Shown here in pieces: positions 45,753-50,173 of a stretch of 50,173 nt of DNA; the stretch's first letter is position 1; every line of letters begins with the position of its first letter. Origin of the DNA: Actinomycetota bacterium (lineage in GTDB: Bacteria; Actinomycetota; Actinomycetes; JACCUZ01); the NCBI GenBank assembly GCA_030841185.1, contig JAVEDB010000099.1, forward strand, positions 1-50,173, in the 5' to 3' direction. The notes under the pieces were generated by a model, which was given only the letters and a program-made list of their open reading frames with translations, ran no database searches and was not told where the DNA came from. The position numbers were made by a program, and so were the translations under genes.

Positions 45753-45789
45753 ACGGGACCGGGGCGAACAGGGGGCGCCCCGGTCCCGT
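45753..45789 (+). terminator. hairpin terminator after the small orphan gene
   Basis: Perfect 14-bp stem: ACGGGACCGGGGCG (45753-45766) with CGCCCCGGTCCCGT (45776-45789) and a 9-base loop. Separates the small gene from the S8 protease gene. No T-tract. Confidence 0.65.
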
Positions 45790-45894
45790 GCATGCCGCAC
45801 CGGTCTTACGAGACGTTGAATCCGGTCCCGTCATCGGGTCCACTAAGCAGCACCAACAACACGAGACACGACCCAGGACATGAAGGAGCCCGCC

Positions 45895-47085
45895 ATGAGG
45901 TCCCCCGAGGAGCGCCTGGCCCGGCTGCTCGACCGCCACAGTGAGTTCCTCCCTGTCGCGTCCGACGACCCCACCGGCGCGATCATCCGCCGCGACGAGC
46001 TGCTCGTACCGGCCCGGCATGCGGCGGCCGTGGAGGAGGCCGCTCGCCGGTGGACCGATGGACGCACCGATGTCGAGGCACTTGGTCTCGCCAGGTTCCG
46101 GCTGCGGGGCGACGCGGATGTCGCCGACCTCATCACCAGCCAGTTCTCCCCTGAGGGCGGCGAGCCGCTCGCTGCCCCGGTGCACATGTTCCGCGGCGAG
46201 CCGAACTATCAGGGTGGGCCCGGAGGTGTCCCCTCACCCGTGCCTACGTCGCTACCGGCACCCGCGACCGCCAGCTCCGGGCACCGGGTCACCGTCGCGA
46301 TCCTCGACACCGGGATCTCCGCGAACCACCCGTGGTTCCCCGCAACGAGCTGGGACGCGATCGACAAAGACGTCGACGACCGGCTGGACGAGAACAACGA
46401 CTACGAGCTCGACGCTCAGGCGGGGCACGGCACGTTCATCGCCGGCGTGGTGCGTCAGCACGCTCCGGGGGCGCATGTCCTCGTCGGCCGAGTGCTCGGG
46501 TCCGACGGTGTCTGCGACGAGATGGACCTGCTGCGCGCCTTGCTGAGGCTGCGGGACAGCAGCGCGGCGAGCCACCACGGGATCGGTGTGCTCAACCTGT
46601 CCCTAGGCGCGTACATGTGGAACGACCGGCCACCCGCCCTTGTCTCGCAGGCGATCGAGAGCCTGGGCCGCGACACGGTGGTTGTCGCGGCGGCCGGCAA
46701 CAACCACAACGACCGGGCGTTCTGGCCGGCGGCGTTCGAGCCCGTCATCGGCGTCGGTGCACTGCGCGCGGATGGCACCGGCCCGACATCGTTCTCCAAT
46801 TACGGGTCGTGGGTCGATGCCTGGGCGCCCGGCGACGAGGTCGCCAGCAGCTTCGTCACGTTCGACGGCCCGAAAGAGAAGCTGCCGGGCACCGACATCG
46901 ACCCGGACTGCTTCACCGGCTTCGCGCACTGGAGCGGCACGTCGTTCGCTGCGCCACGGGTCGCCGCCGAGCTCGCCCGTCGGGCGCAGGAGGAGAAGAG
47001 CTCCCCCCGGGATGTCCGCGATGCGGTGCTTCGGCAGTTCACGGCGCCCGTAAACGCCGCAGCGGTGACGGACGGTGGTCCCTGA
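45895..47085 (+). CDS. S8 family serine peptidase (subtilase), probably intracellular
   Basis: 396 residues, no signal peptide. N-terminal domain of about 120 residues (RRDELLVPARHAAAVEEAARRW) in place of a classic propeptide, a Pro-rich linker (112-125), then the subtilisin domain: Asp138 in AILDTGIS, His178 in GHGTFIAGV, the oxyanion Asn in AAAGNNHND, and Ser350 in GTSFAAP. The full catalytic triad is intact. ATG at 45895 follows AAGGAG with a 6-base gap; an ATG at 45880 is less well placed. Followed after 19 bases by a sigma factor gene, a protein with a beta-sandwich end and a CHAT protein. Confidence 0.92.
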   Translation: MRSPEERLARLLDRHSEFLPVASDDPTGAIIRRDELLVPARHAAAVEEAARRWTDGRTDVEALGLARFRLRGDADVADLITSQFSPEGGEPLAAPVHMFRGEPNYQGGPGGVPSPVPTSLPAPATASSGHRVTVAILDTGISANHPWFPATSWDAIDKDVDDRLDENNDYELDAQAGHGTFIAGVVRQHAPGAHVLVGRVLGSDGVCDEMDLLRALLRLRDSSAASHHGIGVLNLSLGAYMWNDRPPALVSQAIESLGRDTVVVAAAGNNHNDRAFWPAAFEPVIGVGALRADGTGPTSFSNYGSWVDAWAPGDEVASSFVTFDGPKEKLPGTDIDPDCFTGFAHWSGTSFAAPRVAAELARRAQEEKSSPRDVRDAVLRQFTAPVNAAAVTDGGP

Positions 47086-47092
47086 TGAGCAC

Positions 47093-47098
47093 TATCGT
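47093..47098 (+). promoter_or_regulatory. leaderless -10 box TATCGT of the sigma gene
   Basis: TATCGT begins 8 bases after the subtilase stop codon, with a 6-base spacer to the GTG at 47105. Suggests that the sigma gene can be transcribed separately from the protease gene. Confidence 0.45.
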
Positions 47099-47104
47099 GA
47101 CGGC

Positions 47105-47668
47105 GTGGAACGCGCGGATCTCGGCCAGCTCGTCGTCGGCGCCGCCGGCGGGGACACTAACGCCTGGGACGAGCTCGTGGATCGGTTCTCCGGCCTTGTC
47201 TGGCACATCGCCCGCGGCCATCGCCTCGGCGACGCCGACGCGGCGGACGTCGCCCAGACCGTCTGGCTGCGCCTCGTCGAGTCGCTGCCCCGGTTGCGCG
47301 AGCCGGCGGCCCTTGGCGGATGGCTCGCCACCACGACCCGGCACGAGTGCCTGCGCGTGCTGCGCATCTCGGGCCGCGAGGTGCCCGACGAGTCCGACGC
47401 GCTGGTGGACATCCCGAGCACCGATGCCTCACCCGAGGCGGTCGCCGAGCTCGCCGAGGACCGCCAGCTGGTCCGGGCCGCCCTCGACCGTCTGTCGGAA
47501 CGCTGCCGAACCCTGCTGCGCGCCCTGGCCTATTCCCCCGACGACAGCTACGCGGACATCTCCGCAGCCCTCGGCATGCCGGTGGGCAGCATCGGACCGA
47601 CCCGGGCCCGGTGCCTGCAGCGGCTGCGTCGTGAGCTGGTCGCCGGTGGCGCCCTTGCCGAGGACTGA
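47105..47668 (+). CDS. ECF-like sigma-70 family RNA polymerase sigma factor
   Basis: 187 residues. Region 2 (about 15-90): AWDELVDRFSGLVWHIARG, DAADVAQTVWLRLVESL, LGGWLATTTRHECLRVLR; region 4 (about 118-180): LDRLSERCRTLLRALAYSPDDSYADISAALGMPVGSIGPTRARCLQRLRREL with helix-turn-helix. No region 1 or 3. The GTG at 47105 is taken from the leaderless box upstream; the frame is open back to a GTG at 47075, overlapping the protease gene. No membrane anti-sigma factor follows; the next gene may serve instead. Sigma targets unknown. Confidence 0.92.
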   Translation: MERADLGQLVVGAAGGDTNAWDELVDRFSGLVWHIARGHRLGDADAADVAQTVWLRLVESLPRLREPAALGGWLATTTRHECLRVLRISGREVPDESDALVDIPSTDASPEAVAELAEDRQLVRAALDRLSERCRTLLRALAYSPDDSYADISAALGMPVGSIGPTRARCLQRLRRELVAGGALAED

Positions 47669-47679
47669 GGCCGGACGCC

Positions 47680-48135
47680 ATGACTGACATCGACCCTGCC
47701 GACCGGCGCCTTCTCGACCATGTCAGGTCGGCTCTGGACGAGCACGACCCGGTGCCGGACGCCGTCGTCGCGGCGGCCCGGGCCAGCCTGACCTGGCTCA
47801 CGGTCGACGCCGAGCTCGCCGCCCTCGCCGAGGACTCGGCCCTGTCGGCGACCGGAGTCCGCTCCGTCGACACCTCGCGTGTGCTGACCTTCGAGTGCAG
47901 CACCGGGGTGATCGTGCTCGAGGTGACGTCCCTCGGCGACACCCGGCGGCTCGTGGGCCAGGCGGACCGGCCGGCCCACCTGTCCATCACGCATCCCGGG
48001 GGCGACACGGAGGTCGACACCGACGAGCACGGCCGGTTCCAGGTCGAGGGCATCTCGGCCGGGCTGGTCCGGCTGCGCTGCGTCTTCACCGACTCGCCGG
48101 ATGCGCCGATCGTCACGTCCTGGGTTCTGGTCTAG
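47680..48135 (+). CDS. hypothetical protein with C-terminal Ig-like/carboxypeptidase-regulatory fold
   Basis: 151 residues, cytoplasmic by composition. First half helical (DRRLLDHVRSALDEHDPVPD, VAAARASLTWLTVDAELAAL), similar in outline to the N-terminal part of anti-sigma or sigma-associated proteins; second half a beta-sandwich-like stretch (LVGQADRPAHLSITHP, VDTDEHGRFQVEGISAGLVRLRC) of the carboxypeptidase-regulatory type. No catalytic motif. 11 bases after the sigma stop, 5 bases before the CHAT gene, so it belongs to the same operon. Role as regulator or adaptor is inferred from position only. Confidence 0.82.
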   Translation: MTDIDPADRRLLDHVRSALDEHDPVPDAVVAAARASLTWLTVDAELAALAEDSALSATGVRSVDTSRVLTFECSTGVIVLEVTSLGDTRRLVGQADRPAHLSITHPGGDTEVDTDEHGRFQVEGISAGLVRLRCVFTDSPDAPIVTSWVLV

Positions 48136-48140
48136 CACCG

Positions 48141-50173
48141 GTGCCGACGCTGGAGGCTTCCCCGTCGGTCCGCCTGGCGATGGCTGACGAGGCCCTCGCC
48201 TCGGCGTACGACCGTCCTGCCGAGGTGCTCGAGCAGACGAACGAGCTGCTTCGCGGCGGCACCGACGACGAGCCCGCCGCAGTCGCGTTGCGCGCCCGTG
48301 CCCTGGCCCGCCGGTGCACGGGTGACCTCGGCGGCGCCATCGTCGACCTGACCCGCGCGGTGCGGGTCGCCGAGGCGGCCGGACTGCCCCGACGCGTCGG
48401 CGAGGCACGGATGAGTCTCGTGGTCGCCCTGGCGGATGCCGGCCGCACCACCGCGGCACTCGACGAGGCGGAGCGGGCCCGCCCGCTGCTCAAGGGTGCG
48501 GACGTGAGCCGGTTGCTCGCGCAGCGAGCGCTGGTGCTGCAGCGGATCGGCCGGTACGACGATGCGCTGGCCGGCTACCGGCAGGCACTCCCCGGCCTGC
48601 GCCGTGACGGGGACGCGCTGTGGGAGGCGCGCCTGCTCGGCAACCGGGGGCCGTTGCGTGCCTACCTCGGTGACCATCGGGGCGCGGTCAGCGATCTGCG
48701 CCGCTGCGCCGAGGTCGCGCAGGCCAACGGGCTGCGCAACCAACTCGCCCGGGCCCGGCAGAACCTCGGGTTCGCGATGGGCCTCATCGGCGACGTCCCG
48801 GCGGCCCTCGAGCTGCTCGACGAGGCCGCAGAGGTGGGGCTGGACCACGGCTTCGACGACAGCTCTCTGGTCCTCGACCGCGCCGAGGCGCTGCTAATGG
48901 CGGGCCTGGGGGCCGAGGCCGCGGACTGCGCTGCGGCGGCACTGGTCGGGTTGGAAGAGCGTGGCCTCGCCTACGACGCAGCCGAAGCCCGACTGCTGCT
49001 CGCGCGGGCCGCGCTCAACGCCGGGCGTGCGGTCGATGCCCGGGCTGCCGCCGAGCACGCTGCCGGGGACTTCGCCCGGCAGCGCCGCCCGGCCTGGACG
49101 CGGCTGGCCCGCCAGGTCGCCGTGCTGGCTCGCTGGGACGCCGGTGAGCGCGGAGCGGACCTGACCCGCGCTGCCCGGCGCAGCGCCGAGGAGTGCGCGA
49201 GCGCCGGCTGGACCGTCGCCGCACTGAGCGCCAGGTTCGTGGCTGCGCGGTCGGCGCTGGAGTCCGCGTCACTGACGAGTGCGCGGGCGCTGCTCGCCGA
49301 CGTGGCCGTCGCACGAGAAGCCCGCGGTGCCGAGGCGCGGGCGACGGGATGGCACGCCGAGGCGTTGCTGCGGCTGGCCAACGACGACCGCCGCGGCGCC
49401 GAGCGCGCCCTGCGTCGGGCGCTGGCCGTGCGTGCGGAGAACGCGGCCGTGCTGGGAGCGACTGACCTGAGGGCGCATGCCGCGGTCTTCGGTGAGGAGC
49501 TGGCGAGCGCCGGCCTGCATCTCGCTCTCGAGGACGGCCGGGCCGGGAACGTGCTCGCCTGGGCGGAGCGGTCGCGGGCCAGCGCGCTGCAGACCCGACC
49601 CGCTCGTCCCCCGAGCGACGGCGTTCTCGCCACCGAGCTCGGGCACCTGCGGGCCGTCGCGGCCCGGCTGCGGGAGGAGCTGCTCGCGGGTCGACCCGGA
49701 GCCGAGCTGCGCCAGCAGCAGCTGCGGCTGGAGGCAGCGGTGCGGGCCCGGGCCCGGCACGCCCGCGGCGGCCGGGGCCGGGACGGCGACGCGCTGGACC
49801 TGGCGGCATTGACTGAGCAGCTCGGCCGGTGGGCCCTGGTCGAGCTGGTCCGTGACGGAGTCGATCTGCATGCGGTGACGGTGGTCGGCGGCCGGGTCAC
49901 GGTGCAGGCCCTGTGTCGCTACGAGGAAGCCACCGCCGAGACGACGGCGCTCCGGTTCGCGCTGACCAGGCTCGCGCACACCACCGGGTCGGACCGGGTC
50001 CGTGAGCTGGCCGCGCGGGGGCGGACCATAGCCGCCGGGCGCCTCGACGCGCTGCTGCTGGGTCCGCTGCACAAGCAGATCGATGACCGGCCGCTCGTCG
50101 TCGTACCCACCGGGGACCTGCACGCGCTGCCGTGGCCGGTGCTGCCCTCGGTCGTGGGACGCCCGACCGTGGT
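48141..50173 (+). CDS. TPR-CHAT (caspase-like) protein, 3' end outside the window
   Basis: 677 codons read open to the last base with no stop. Residues about 1-430 are TPR-like helical repeats (AVALRARALARRCTGDLGGAIVDL, ALAGYRQALPGLRRDGD, NRGPLRAYLGDHRGAVSDL); about 455-545 is the helical region typical before CHAT domains (VLAWAERSRASALQTRPARP); from about 553 begins the CHAT domain, ending at LVVVPTGDLHALPWPVLP. CHAT is a caspase-related protease fold; its catalytic His and Cys would lie beyond the window and cannot be checked. GTG at 48141 directly follows the previous stop; an ATG at 48180 is the alternative. Last seen gene of the protease-sigma block. Confidence 0.85.
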   Translation, partial: MPTLEASPSVRLAMADEALASAYDRPAEVLEQTNELLRGGTDDEPAAVALRARALARRCTGDLGGAIVDLTRAVRVAEAAGLPRRVGEARMSLVVALADAGRTTAALDEAERARPLLKGADVSRLLAQRALVLQRIGRYDDALAGYRQALPGLRRDGDALWEARLLGNRGPLRAYLGDHRGAVSDLRRCAEVAQANGLRNQLARARQNLGFAMGLIGDVPAALELLDEAAEVGLDHGFDDSSLVLDRAEALLMAGLGAEAADCAAAALVGLEERGLAYDAAEARLLLARAALNAGRAVDARAAAEHAAGDFARQRRPAWTRLARQVAVLARWDAGERGADLTRAARRSAEECASAGWTVAALSARFVAARSALESASLTSARALLADVAVAREARGAEARATGWHAEALLRLANDDRRGAERALRRALAVRAENAAVLGATDLRAHAAVFGEELASAGLHLALEDGRAGNVLAWAERSRASALQTRPARPPSDGVLATELGHLRAVAARLREELLAGRPGAELRQQQLRLEAAVRARARHARGGRGRDGDALDLAALTEQLGRWALVELVRDGVDLHAVTVVGGRVTVQALCRYEEATAETTALRFALTRLAHTTGSDRVRELAARGRTIAAGRLDALLLGPLHKQIDDRPLVVVPTGDLHALPWPVLPSVVGRPTV

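Noticed and set aside
45816-45846. Promoter TTGAAT...CACTAA before the subtilase gene
   Set aside because: Spacing is 19 bases and the -10 is poor; too weak to list as a feature.

Overview
The window is high-GC DNA (roughly 70% G+C by eye) from an actinomycete. A complete Pup-proteasome set apart from the ligase, mycothiol cysteine ligase MshC, an LLM oxidoreductase of the type that usually uses F420, DUF3090, DUF5703 and SCO1664-type proteins, and many GTG starts all point there. Gene order from the proteasome cluster through metH, PAC2 and mshC to uppP broadly follows the Mycobacterium tuberculosis Rv2109c-Rv2136c region as I remember it, but nothing here fixes the genus. There is no CRISPR array, insertion sequence, prophage or rRNA, and one tRNA (Leu-GAG). 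No gene-free stretch exceeds about 180 bases.

Layout. 0-10 kb: minus-strand protein-degradation block, read right to left as M50 site-2 protease, trmI, arc (Mpa), dop, pup, prcB, prcA, Nudix, ChaB-like, small membrane protein, with two plus-strand genes inserted (a Nudix hydrolase and a one-helix membrane protein). 10-24 kb: RecB-like Fe-S nuclease, MacB/FtsX-type ABC exporter, HAD phosphatase, B12-dependent methionine synthase, PAC2 protein, mshC, SCO1664/DUF3090/phosphomutase trio, CorA. 24-34 kb: two tandem M23 endopeptidases, uppP, LLM oxidoreductase, aldo/keto reductase, APC permease, M20 peptidase. 34-42 kb: tRNA-Leu, epimerase, VOC and AI-2E proteins, an orphan LanC-like protein with an altered zinc motif, PPK2, DivIVA-like and GNAT proteins, FprA-type reductase, DUF1206. 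42-50 kb: an accessory-looking block with a 993-residue metallopeptidase carrying HELGGH (HExxxH spacing), a 66-residue orphan, a leaderless-secretion S8 subtilase, an ECF-like sigma factor, a small beta-sandwich protein and a TPR-CHAT (caspase-like) protein that runs off the window end.

The last block is the best candidate for a poorly described system: three different peptidase folds without signal peptides, next to a sigma factor. In the same region the metallopeptidase mRNA can fold its Shine-Dalgarno sequence into a perfect 9-bp hairpin, and the sigma gene has its own leaderless promoter just behind the subtilase stop codon. A window-wide signal is that at least fourteen genes have a TAnnnT -10 box ending 6-8 bases before the start codon, so leaderless transcription seems common here, often as face-to-face promoters in gaps of 40-115 bp.
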